A program made the translations under genes and the position numbers. Shown here piece after piece: positions 1 through 7,070 of a stretch of 34,599 bases of DNA. This DNA is from an uncultured Bacteroidota bacterium (GTDB taxonomy: Bacteria; Bacteroidota; Bacteroidia; Bacteroidales; SZUA-534): NCBI GenBank assembly GCA_937885735.1, contig CALABN010000054.1, forward strand, positions 1-34,599. Reading direction: 5' to 3'. The stretch's first letter is position 1. The number at the start of each line of letters is the position of its first letter. A model generated the notes under the pieces. It was not told the DNA's origin. It did not search any database and worked only from the letters and a program-made list of their open reading frames with translations.

Positions 1-276
1 TTTATATATACTCATCCGAAGGTGAAGGACGTTCAGGTAATTGGTGTCCCCGACGAGAAGTACGGCGAGGAAGCAATGGCCTGCATCATCCTGAAGGAAG
101 GCGAGGACATTTCAGAGCCCGATATGCGTGCGTTCATTGTTGGACGCCTTGCACGTCACAAGGTGCCCCGCTACATTGAGTTTGTAAAATCGTTCCCAAT
201 GAACGCCGCAGGCAAGATTCTCAAGTACAAGATGCGTGAGGAGGCTATTGAAAAGTTGGGTTTGAAAAAAAGTTGA
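1..276 (+). CDS. Acyl-CoA synthetase (AMP-binding), C-terminal fragment
   Basis: The frame is open to the left edge, so this is the last ~91 residues of a longer gene; an internal GTG at 22 is not the real start. The visible part matches the C-terminal lid domain of the ANL superfamily (acyl-CoA and acetyl-CoA synthetases). It contains HPKVKDVQVIGVPDEKYGEE, then RLARHKVPRYIEFV, then PMNAAGKILKYKMRE, which holds the near-terminal lysine used for adenylate formation. Such enzymes activate a carboxylate with ATP and load it on CoA in the cytosol. The acid used cannot be told from this fragment; medium- or long-chain fatty acids are common for close look-alikes. A 45-bp gap separates it from the next gene. 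Confidence 0.88.
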   Translation, partial: FIYTHPKVKDVQVIGVPDEKYGEEAMACIILKEGEDISEPDMRAFIVGRLARHKVPRYIEFVKSFPMNAAGKILKYKMREEAIEKLGLKKS

Positions 277-321
277 TGACACTTTCGTAGGTTTATTTAT
301 TTTTATGAAAAGTCTATAATA

Positions 322-663
322 ATGTTGATACTTACGACACCTATCACAAGAGCAACCTTGTCCGAATATGCGGCAAACACTTTTGGCGATATGATTAAAT
401 GTGTTGCTGATACCAATCAAAACCTACTTGCCATAGACGCTGAATTGCACGCCGATTTAGAGCGTATGTTGTTGGAAAACGGTTCATTACAAGAAGACCT
501 TTGGGGATTTAATCTTTATCCTGATGAACACGATGATGATTTCATTGAATACGACTCGCTTATCAATATACGAGCTTGGCAAGGTAATCCTACTCGTGAC
601 GTTGTGGATGAAGGCGTACGTACTAAAATAGCATCTATTGTAAATAGATACATTATTGATTGA
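322..663 (+). CDS. DUF5674 family protein
   Basis: A 113-aa cytosolic protein without signal peptide or membrane segment. I recognise the DUF5674 pattern: an N-terminal TTPITRATLSEY stretch, a central ELHADLERMLLENGSLQEDLWG block, and a C-terminal YDSLINIRAWQGNPTRDV block with an Asn-Ile-Arg core. The function of the family is unknown to me. The start is ATG 322. Its stop overlaps the start of the next gene in a TGATG arrangement, so the two are probably translated together. The family assignment is from memory of the motif layout, not from a search. Confidence 0.72.
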   Translation: MLILTTPITRATLSEYAANTFGDMIKCVADTNQNLLAIDAELHADLERMLLENGSLQEDLWGFNLYPDEHDDDFIEYDSLINIRAWQGNPTRDVVDEGVRTKIASIVNRYIID

Positions 664-995
664 TGCAACATCAAGCACTTGACAACGGGCGTTGGGCAGA
701 AATGTCATTGCCGCAGCAAATGGCTAACATTGGCAGCGAAACTTCGCGTGTCTATAAAGCCCTTGTGGCTGGCAAAGAAGAAAGGGCGGAAAAAGCATTT
801 GAGCGTTTCCAGGAACTTATCGACTTGACTATCAAATATGGTAGATGCAACAGCACTCCTTCAATGCGTTCCGCTTTGCTTGAGGAACTTTGCCGTCTTC
901 GCGAATTGTACTGTCTTGCTTTTAATCAAAAAATGCTTAAGAATCTCTTGGATTTCAATCGCTATTTTGACCATTTTGCTTTCGTGAAAGAGTAA
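663..995 (+). CDS. Small conserved hypothetical, partner of DUF5674
   Basis: A 110-aa, mostly helical, soluble protein of unknown function. An upstream TTG at 660 is in frame, but ATG 663 is preferred because it shares its A with the preceding TGA stop (TGATG), the usual sign of translational coupling. Visible stretches are MSLPQQMANIGSETSR and KAFERFQELIDLTI near the N-terminus and RLRELYCLAF near the C-terminus. I recall similar short proteins next to DUF5674 genes in other bacteria, so the two may act together, possibly as a toxin-antitoxin-like or other accessory pair; that role is inference only. About 490 bp of non-coding DNA follows. Confidence 0.65.
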   Translation: MQHQALDNGRWAEMSLPQQMANIGSETSRVYKALVAGKEERAEKAFERFQELIDLTIKYGRCNSTPSMRSALLEELCRLRELYCLAFNQKMLKNLLDFNRYFDHFAFVKE

Positions 996-1100
996 TGATT
1001 TAGCGAGTCAGGATGCGACAAGATAGTTTGAAGAAAAAACCTTAATGGCTAAAATGTCTTCAAAACAATTGTCAGTAAAATCTCAAATAGAGATACATAA

Positions 1101-1299
1101 GGTGTGTTTTATAAAATCCCCGATTAAGAAAATTTTTCAAATATGAATTGACCTTTAATCTTTTGCGTGCTTTTGAATTTTTGCCGTCATCTTGTTGACT
1201 TTCACTCAGTCACAGTGCGGGCACTGCTCCTTCGTTCAAATCATCAATCTGCCTGACAAAATCTTCAAAATCACCACATAGCAATTTATAGAACCCACC
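1101..1299. mobile_element. MITE-like element, copy 1
   Basis: A 199-bp element nearly identical to 6101-6297. From 1141 to 1299 the two copies align without gaps over 159 bases with about 10 differences (~94 % identity); the first 40 bases are more diverged and include a 2-bp indel. The ends are imperfect inverted repeats: the left 17 bases GGTGTGTTTTATAAAAT match the reverse complement of the right end, GGTGGGTTCTATAAATT, at 14 of 17 positions. ATAA flanks the element on both sides (1097-1100 and 1300-1303), which could be a target duplication. On the minus strand a short frame ends with FVRQIDDLNEGAVPAL then stop, so it could be a remnant of a larger transposon. No transposase is encoded. 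Confidence 0.6.
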
Positions 1300-1348
1300 A
1301 TAAAAAGAAAAAACGTTGTTTTTTAACAAATCGTCTTTTCATATTTTG

Positions 1349-1356
1349 TAATTTTG
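1349..1356 (+). promoter_or_regulatory. Probable nifJ promoter, -7 box TAATTTTG
   Basis: TAATTTTG fits the Bacteroidetes -7 consensus TAnnTTTG. It lies about 130 bases upstream of the nifJ ATG and just downstream of the MITE-like copy. No clear TTTG -33 box is at the standard 19-base spacing, only a T-rich tract, so the call is moderate. Transcription would start near 1363, giving a long A/T-rich leader. Confidence 0.45.
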
Positions 1357-1485
1357 CACCCCAAAATTGCACATACATAGTTTACTATGTATAAAAGACA
1401 TTGCTTTTAGGATTATTATGGTATATCTGAACGGCAAATGTCTGACTATTAGTTTTTAAAAAATGAATAAATAATCTATATAAAA

Positions 1486-4400
1486 ATGTCAAAGAATTTA
1501 GTAACCATTGACGGCAACGAGGCTGCATCTCATATCGCGTATGAGTTCACAGAAATAGCCGCCATTTATCCTATCACGCCGTCGTCGCCTATGGCCGAAC
1601 ACACTGACGCATGGTCGGCAAAAGGCAGAAAAAATATTTTTGGCCAGCAAGTTACCTTGATTGAGATGCAATCAGAGGCAGGTGCCATTGGCGCAGTTCA
1701 CGGCGCAGCACAGACAGGCTCGCTCGCTACAAGTTTCACATCGAGCCAGGGCCTGATGCTTATGATTCCGGTCCTTCACCGTATTGCAGGCGAACGTCTA
1801 CCTGTAGTTCTGCACGTTGCAGCACGTACAGTGGGCACCCACGCAATGAGCATCTTCGGCGACCATTCCGATGTTATGGGCTGCCGCAACACAGGTTTTG
1901 CAATGCTTTGCTCAGGTAGCGTGCAGGAAGTTGTCGATATGGCAGGAGTCGCTCATTTGGCTGCAATCAAGGGGCAGACACCATTTATGCACTTCTTCGA
2001 CGGGTTCCGCACATCGCACGAGATAAACACCGTTGAAATGATTGACACGCAGAGACTTGCCGCAATGCTCGACAAGGATGCGCTAGCCGCCTTCCGTGCT
2101 CACGCACTCAATCCGGAGCATCCGCTTATGCGTGGCACTGTCCAGAACCCTGACGTCTTCTTCCAGGTCCGTGAGGCCTGCAACACATACTACGACGCTC
2201 TTCCAGAGATTGTTGAGAACTATCTTGGACAGATAAGCGCACTTACAGGCCGCGAATATCACCTATTCAACTACTACGGTGCCAAAGACGCCACCGATAT
2301 TGTAATAGCAATGGGTAGCGTATCGGGCGCAATAAAGGAAGCCGTTGACGAACTGAACGCAAAAGGCGGAAAGACAGGCCTTGTACAAGTGCACCTGTAT
2401 CGTCCGTTCAGCGCAGAGCATCTGCTTAAGGCACTGCCAGCCACGACAAAGCGCATCGCCGTACTCGACCGCTGCAAGGAACCAGGCAGCGCAGGCGAGC
2501 CATTGTTTGAAGATGTTTGCTCTGTAATCCTAAATTCAGGAAAAGACATAAAGGTGATAGGCGGACGTTACGGACTTTCTTCGAAGGACACCGACCCTGG
2601 TCAGATACTTTCAGTATTTGCCAACCTGTCGCTGAAAGAGCCTAAGAACGGTTTCACTATCGGTATCAACGATGATATAACTCATTTGTCGTTGCCGACC
2701 ATTCCGTTTGACAACGCAGGTGGCGACACGTTCAGCTGCAAGTTCTGGGGACTTGGCGGCGACGGAACAGTCGGCGCCAACAAAAATACCGTACAGATTG
2801 TGAGCCAATGCGCCGGAAAGTACGGACAGGCTTACTTTGAGTACGATGCAAAGAAATCGTTCGGTGTGACGAAATCGCATTTGCGCTTCGGCAAAAATCC
2901 TATCGAGAGTTCATACTACGTCAAGAGTGCCGACTTTGTCGCTTGCCACAACCAAAGTTATATCGACAAGTACGACATTGTGTCGGAAGTTAAGCAAGGC
3001 GGAACATTCCTTCTAAACTGCAACAAGAGCGATGCCGAACTTGAACAATGGCTTCCAGCCAACGTAAAACGCACATTGGCACTTAAGAAGATACGTTTCT
3101 GCGTCATCGACGCTACCGACATAGCGCTCAACCTTGGATTGGGCAACCATACAAATACCGTGCTTCAGGCCGCATTCTTTGCCTGCACGGGCATCATCAA
3201 GCCTGAAGATGCGCTTAACGCAATGAAGGCTGCCGTACGCAAGACTTATTTTGCCAAAGGCGAGGATGTGATAAACAAGAATGTCGCCGCCATCGACAAG
3301 GGTGCAAGCGGTGTTCGCGAAATAGCCGTTCCCGAATCGTGGGCAAAGGCAACCGACGCTGTCAGCACTGAAGCCGATAACCGTCCCGCAGTGGTCAAAA
3401 ACCTGCTTGAGCCAATCAATGCACAAAAGGGCGACGACCTGCCTGTCAGCGCTTTCACCGACTGTGTTGACGGTACGCTCGAAATGGGACTTACAGCATA
3501 CGAGAAACGCGGCATTGCCGTCGCCGTACCCGAATGGAACACCGACAAGTGCATTCAATGTAACCGTTGCTCGCTTGTCTGCCCGCACGCTGTCATCCGT
3601 CCTTATCTGCTTGACGAGGCCGAAAAAGCCGCAGCGCCTGAAGAATTCAAGACCATTCCTGCCAACGGCAAGGCAAAAGACCTGCATTTCGCATTGAGCA
3701 TATCGGCATACGACTGTACAGGCTGTGGCAGCTGCGCACAAAGCTGCCCTTCTGCCGCTCTTGAGATGAAGCCTGCCGTTCTCGACGAAAAGGATAAGGA
3801 ACTGTTTGCCTATGGCCTGAAGATATCTTCAAAAGGCGACATCTTTGAGCCATACTCAATTAAGGGAAGCCAATTCCGTCAGCCGTTGCTCGAATTCTCG
3901 GCAGCCTGTGCAGGCTGTGGCGAGACACCATACGCAAAACTTCTTACCCAACTGTTTGGCGACAAGGTATTTTGGGCTAACGCCACAGGTTGCTCGCAAG
4001 CGTGGGGCTCGGCAATGCCTGGCATTCCATATACTGTGAACAATCGCGGTTTCGGACCTGCTTGGACAAACAGCCTGTTCGAGAACAACGCCGAACTTTG
4101 TCTCGGAATGTATCTGTCAGTAAAACAGCGCCGTGCGTTGCTAAAAGAGAAGGTTGAAGCATTGGCTGAATCTTGTCCTGAATTGAAAAACGCTTGTCAG
4201 CAATATCTCGACACTTTCGACGATATTGACAAGTCGCGCCAGTCAACCGACGCACTTATCAGCGAACTGCAGAAAAGCAACTGTGCCGAATCGGCCGACA
4301 TTCTGGCATCAAAGGACATCCTGTCGAAGAAGACATTCTGGATGTTCGGTGGCGATGGATGGGCCTACGATATCGGTTTCGGTGGCCTCGACCACGTTAT

Positions 4401-4956
4401 AGCAGGCGGTGAGAATATTAATGTATTTATCATAGATACAGAGATTTACTCAAACACAGGCGGACAAAGCAGCAAGGCGACACCAATGGGAGCGGTTGCA
4501 AAATTTGCCGCATCTGGAAAGAAGAGCCGCAAGAAGGACCTTGGCGCCATTATGATGACATACGGCAACGTATATGTGGCTCAAGTGGCTATGGGTGCCG
4601 ACCCTGCACAGCTTATCAAGGCCATCAAGGAGGCCGAATCGTACGATGGTCCTTCAATAGTGATTGCCTACACTCCTTGTGCATCTCACGGCATCCGCAT
4701 AGGTATGCACCGTGTTCAGGAGGAGATGAAGCGCGCCGTTGAGAGTGGCTACTGGTTGCTCTACCGCTACGACCCACGCAAGGAGCATCCGTTCCAACTC
4801 GACTCAAAGGCACCTTCAATGCCGTACAAGGAATTCCTTGAAGGCGAAGTGCGCTACAACTCGCTTACACGCAGCTTCCCCGAAAATGCCGAGAAACTCT
4901 TTGAGCAAGGCAGCCAGGATGCTGAAAAGCGCTACAAGAAATATTCTGATATGTAA
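1486..4956 (+). CDS. nifJ: Pyruvate:ferredoxin (flavodoxin) oxidoreductase
   Basis: A 1156-aa single-chain PFOR, the normal length for the bacterial homodimeric form. It oxidatively decarboxylates pyruvate to acetyl-CoA and CO2, passing electrons to ferredoxin or flavodoxin; it is a central cytosolic step of anaerobic metabolism. Near the N-terminus is YPITPSSPMAEHTD of the pyruvate-binding domain. Two [4Fe-4S] motifs are seen, CIQCNRCSLVC starting at residue 689 and CTGCGSCAQSC starting at 744. CAGCGETP at about 808 contributes cysteines to the third cluster near thiamine diphosphate, and GDGWAYDIG at 956 is the thiamine-diphosphate motif. The C-terminal TYGNVYVAQVAMG and PCASHGI stretches are also typical. 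The gene is intact, starts at ATG 1486 and appears monocistronic, ending in two terminators. Confidence 0.97.
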   Translation: MSKNLVTIDGNEAASHIAYEFTEIAAIYPITPSSPMAEHTDAWSAKGRKNIFGQQVTLIEMQSEAGAIGAVHGAAQTGSLATSFTSSQGLMLMIPVLHRIAGERLPVVLHVAARTVGTHAMSIFGDHSDVMGCRNTGFAMLCSGSVQEVVDMAGVAHLAAIKGQTPFMHFFDGFRTSHEINTVEMIDTQRLAAMLDKDALAAFRAHALNPEHPLMRGTVQNPDVFFQVREACNTYYDALPEIVENYLGQISALTGREYHLFNYYGAKDATDIVIAMGSVSGAIKEAVDELNAKGGKTGLVQVHLYRPFSAEHLLKALPATTKRIAVLDRCKEPGSAGEPLFEDVCSVILNSGKDIKVIGGRYGLSSKDTDPGQILSVFANLSLKEPKNGFTIGINDDITHLSLPTIPFDNAGGDTFSCKFWGLGGDGTVGANKNTVQIVSQCAGKYGQAYFEYDAKKSFGVTKSHLRFGKNPIESSYYVKSADFVACHNQSYIDKYDIVSEVKQGGTFLLNCNKSDAELEQWLPANVKRTLALKKIRFCVIDATDIALNLGLGNHTNTVLQAAFFACTGIIKPEDALNAMKAAVRKTYFAKGEDVINKNVAAIDKGASGVREIAVPESWAKATDAVSTEADNRPAVVKNLLEPINAQKGDDLPVSAFTDCVDGTLEMGLTAYEKRGIAVAVPEWNTDKCIQCNRCSLVCPHAVIRPYLLDEAEKAAAPEEFKTIPANGKAKDLHFALSISAYDCTGCGSCAQSCPSAALEMKPAVLDEKDKELFAYGLKISSKGDIFEPYSIKGSQFRQPLLEFSAACAGCGETPYAKLLTQLFGDKVFWANATGCSQAWGSAMPGIPYTVNNRGFGPAWTNSLFENNAELCLGMYLSVKQRRALLKEKVEALAESCPELKNACQQYLDTFDDIDKSRQSTDALISELQKSNCAESADILASKDILSKKTFWMFGGDGWAYDIGFGGLDHVIAGGENINVFIIDTEIYSNTGGQSSKATPMGAVAKFAASGKKSRKKDLGAIMMTYGNVYVAQVAMGADPAQLIKAIKEAESYDGPSIVIAYTPCASHGIRIGMHRVQEEMKRAVESGYWLLYRYDPRKEHPFQLDSKAPSMPYKEFLEGEVRYNSLTRSFPENAEKLFEQGSQDAEKRYKKYSDM

Positions 4957-4974
4957 TCACTTGCAGATATTTGC

Positions 4975-5009
4975 AAAAAAAGGCCAACCTCTTGAGGTTG
5001 GCTTTTTTT
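4975..5009 (+). terminator. Rho-independent terminator of nifJ
   Basis: An A tract is followed by stem GCCAACCT (4983-4990), loop CTTG, stem AGGTTGGC (4995-5002) and seven T. The arms are perfect. The A tract on the left means it could also stop transcription from the right. Confidence 0.92.
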
Positions 5010-5020
5010 GTAGATTCACA

Positions 5021-5060
5021 AAAAAAGGAACAAATCCTGTCAAGTGATTTGTTCCTTTTT
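5021..5060. terminator. Second, bidirectional terminator after nifJ
   Basis: Six A, then a perfect 10-bp stem GGAACAAATC (5027-5036) and GATTTGTTCC (5046-5055) with a 9-base loop, then five T. It lies 11 bases beyond the first terminator and is symmetric enough to act on both strands, so it may also stop transcription of the reverse gene at 5378-6028. Confidence 0.85.
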
Positions 5061-5377
5061 GTATGAAGAAATTCTAAAATTTCTTTGTTTGTGCCCGCCC
5101 GACTTTTGTCAAGCGGATTTCTGAAAGTTGGCTTCTGCGATTGTAGAAACTATGTCTCCTACCCTAATTTAACCGAGCAACCAAACGCTTTAGATGTTTG
5201 TCTGAATGGCAATCGGTTGTAGAAACTGCGTCTCCTACCCTAATTTAACCAACAGACCTGGTTTGTTTGACGATGCGAATGTAGTATGCCTTTCCTATAT
5301 GGGTTTTGTAAATTCATATTTGGCAACGGTGGATTAAAATTTGGCAACAACAAATCCAAATTCGGTCAGGAATGGCA
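5061..5377. other. Intergenic region with repeats
   Basis: No gene is seen in these 317 bases. They hold the two-copy repeat at 5141-5250. A further short direct repeat, ATTTGGCAAC, occurs twice near 5318-5347. The rest shows nothing I can name. Confidence 0.55.
5141..5250. repeat. Two-copy 34-bp direct repeat, REP-like
   Basis: The unit beginning TTGTAGAAACTATGTCTCCT occurs at 5141-5174 and again at 5217-5250 with 32 of 34 identical bases, separated by 42 bases. Each unit contains GTAG and CTAC as a short imperfect inverted repeat, like other Bacteroidales intergenic palindromes that begin TTGTAG. Only two copies are present, so a REP-type repeat is more likely than a CRISPR array. Confidence 0.6.
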
Positions 5378-6028
5378 TTATACTGAAACCGTCTGGCGGT
5401 AGAACTGCCGGCAAAGGTCCTTGCTGATGCTGAACTCGTCCACCGATTGGGTGATGAGGTCGCAGACATAGAGTTTGTTTGTCTGTGCAATGTGCAGGCG
5501 TGCATACCTGACAGCGTTGGTGTCCTGCAACTCGGTCATAAAGTAAACTGCTAGCTGAACCTCGTGGCGGGTAAGGTCGTCCTTTGTGAAGATGAACAGT
5601 TCAAACTGGTCGAAATCGCCGTAGAAACCGTCGGCAACCTTGTGCACCTTGCTTTTGATGATGCGTTTTAGCGGCAATGCCAACGACCAGTACCGTTTTT
5701 CGAGTTCCCCCATATACTGTTGGGTGTCGTTCAAGCCGTAGGAGTAACCGTAGAGTTTGATGTCGTGCAAATCGCCTTCGGTGATGCAGAAAATTTCCTT
5801 GCCCGCCAGTTCGTTCACAAGCAGTTCGGCCTCTGTCTTGTTTTCCTTGATTGAGCGCGTCACCTCAATGCCCAGTTTGTGCTCAACGTCCTGTAAGTCA
5901 GGGCGGTCGGAGTTGACAAGGTGCGCATACTTGTCGCCCAGTATGGTATGCAGTACGTTCATGGCATACCGTTCGAAAAAGGTGGTATCAAATTTCGGCT
6001 CAATCATTCGGGCAAGATATTCAAACAT
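5378..6028 (-). CDS. Hypothetical protein, possible PD-(D/E)xK-type fold
   Basis: A 216-aa soluble protein that I do not recognise. It stands alone on the minus strand between two repeat-rich gaps. The one suggestive stretch is DRPDLQDVEH-KLGIEVTRSI at residues 41-60: an Asp (D44) followed 11 residues later by E-V-T resembles the Asp and Glu-x-Lys positions of PD-(D/E)xK nucleases, but Lys is replaced by Thr, so catalysis is doubtful. The remainder has many charged residues and a C-terminal half rich in aromatic residues (FYGDFDQFELFIF). It could be a nuclease relative, a phage-defence gene or a remnant of an accessory island. ATG 6028 is the first start and no other evidence fixes it. Confidence 0.65.
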   Translation of the reverse strand: MFEYLARMIEPKFDTTFFERYAMNVLHTILGDKYAHLVNSDRPDLQDVEHKLGIEVTRSIKENKTEAELLVNELAGKEIFCITEGDLHDIKLYGYSYGLNDTQQYMGELEKRYWSLALPLKRIIKSKVHKVADGFYGDFDQFELFIFTKDDLTRHEVQLAVYFMTELQDTNAVRYARLHIAQTNKLYVCDLITQSVDEFSISKDLCRQFYRQTVSV

Positions 6029-6100
6029 TCGGTAATTGACAAGAAAAGGTTTTGTGTCATTGCCATTATTGCAGGATATTGTTTGTATATTTTTTATTTA

Positions 6101-6297
6101 GGTGAGTTCTACAAATTCACCGATTTAATTTTTTTCAGATATGAATTGGTCTTTAATCTTTTGCGCGCTTTTGAATTTTTGTCGTCATCTTGTTGACTTT
6201 CATTCAGTCACAGTGCCCGCACTGCTCCTTCGTTCAAATCATCAATCTGACTGACAAAATCTTCAAAATCACTACAAAGCAATTTATAGAACCCACC
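6101..6297. mobile_element. MITE-like element, copy 2
   Basis: This is the second copy of the 197-199 bp element also present at 1101-1299, in the same orientation. Its terminal inverted repeats are better preserved: the left end GGTGAGTTCTACAAATT matches the reverse complement of the right end at 15 of 17 positions. TTA flanks it on each side, a possible 3-bp target duplication. The left end is itself a near-palindrome that reads GGTGA near its start and TCACC about 10 bases later. A minus-strand frame ends EDFVSQIDDLNEGAVRAL then stop, as in copy 1 but with amino-acid changes, so it is probably not under protein-level selection. Confidence 0.62.
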
Positions 6298-6436
6298 TTA
6301 ATGAATAATTAATTTTTGAAAAATAAAAAATCTGTGAAAATCAATTAAATCTGTGTCATCTGCGTTGCATATGCGTTAGCAGACACTAATACTTAAAAAT
6401 AGACCCACACATTCTTTTCTTATACCTCTATTTTTC

Positions 6437-6444
6437 TACCTTTG
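6437..6444 (+). promoter_or_regulatory. Probable ruvA-sprA promoter, -7 box TACCTTTG
   Basis: TACCTTTG matches TAnnTTTG exactly, 34 bases before the ruvA ATG. A T-rich tract sits where the -33 TTTG box would be. A start near 6451 gives a short leader of about 28 bases. Confidence 0.55.
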
Positions 6445-6478
6445 CGCCCAAATGCCAACTATTTACACATAATTGACA

Positions 6479-7060
6479 ATGTACGAATACATTCAAGGAA
6501 AGATAGTGGAACTGACACCAACCTACGTTGTTGTGGACAACAACGGAATTGGCTATATGATACTTATCTCACTCAACACATACACAGCCCTTTCGGGCAA
6601 GGAGCAGGCGGTTGTCTTCCTTCACTACGTGGTTAGGGAAGATGCGCAGTTGTTTTACGGCTTTTACTCGAAAAACGAGCGCGAGGTGTTCCGCCTTTTG
6701 CTCACCGTTTCGGGCGTTGGAGCCAACACAGCGCGTATGATTCTGTCGTCGTTGAGCCCTGCCGAACTGCGCGATGCAGTGCTTTCGGGCAATGTGACAA
6801 TGATAAAGAGCATCAAGGGGGTTGGGCAGAAGACTGCCGAGCGTGTGATTGTCGATTTGAAGGATAAAATTGGCAAAACAGAGGCAAATACAGATTTTTT
6901 ATTCGCCCAGAGCAATACAAACCGCGAAGAAGCGTTATCTGCTTTGGTGGCTTTAGGCTTCCAAAAAATTGTTGTGGAGAAACTGCTCGACAAGTTGCTT
7001 AAGGAGAACCCTACGATGCAAGTCGAGGAAATGGTGAAAAAAGCCTTGAAGTCGATATAA
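6479..7060 (+). CDS. ruvA: Holliday junction branch migration protein RuvA
   Basis: A 193-aa protein of normal RuvA length. RuvA binds Holliday junctions as a tetramer and loads the RuvB motor during recombination repair. The N-terminal OB-fold starts MYEYIQGKIVELTPTYVVVD, followed by NGIGYMI. Two helix-hairpin-helix motifs are clear: LLTVSGVGANTAR (74-86) and IKSIKGVGQKTAERVI (109-124). The C-terminal RuvB-binding domain (EALSALVALGF onwards) is complete. An in-frame TTG at 6473 exists, but ATG 6479 gives the family's N-terminus. The next gene, sprA, begins 10 bases after the stop, so the two form an operon; the ruvA-sprA pairing is common in Bacteroidetes. Confidence 0.96.
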   Translation: MYEYIQGKIVELTPTYVVVDNNGIGYMILISLNTYTALSGKEQAVVFLHYVVREDAQLFYGFYSKNEREVFRLLLTVSGVGANTARMILSSLSPAELRDAVLSGNVTMIKSIKGVGQKTAERVIVDLKDKIGKTEANTDFLFAQSNTNREEALSALVALGFQKIVVEKLLDKLLKENPTMQVEEMVKKALKSI

Positions 7061-7070
7061 GTTGTTTTTG

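Larger units (their letters stand above)
996..1485. other. Intergenic region before nifJ
   Basis: No gene is seen in these 490 bases. They hold the MITE-like element copy 1 (1101-1299), a T-rich stretch, and a probable promoter -7 box (1349-1356). Two short AT-rich stretches (996-1100 and 1357-1485) contain nothing I can name. Confidence 0.6.
6029..6478. other. Intergenic region before ruvA
   Basis: No gene is seen in these 450 bases. They contain the MITE-like element copy 2 (6101-6297), an AT-rich stretch, and the probable ruvA promoter box (6437-6444). The segment 6029-6100 should hold the promoter of the reverse-strand gene, but I cannot point to it. Confidence 0.55.

Noticed and set aside
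1130..1299. Coding gene in the MITE-like element (FVRQIDDLNEGAVPAL end)
   Set aside because: The frame has no start or body, and the two copies differ mostly at amino-acid-changing positions, so no protein selection is evident.
3013..3741. 242-aa frame antisense to nifJ
   Set aside because: nifJ is unambiguous here; the antisense frame is a product of its codon bias and has no family features.
5141..5250. Possible CRISPR array
   Set aside because: Only two repeat copies, two mismatches between them, a single spacer and no cas genes. A REP-type repeat fits better.
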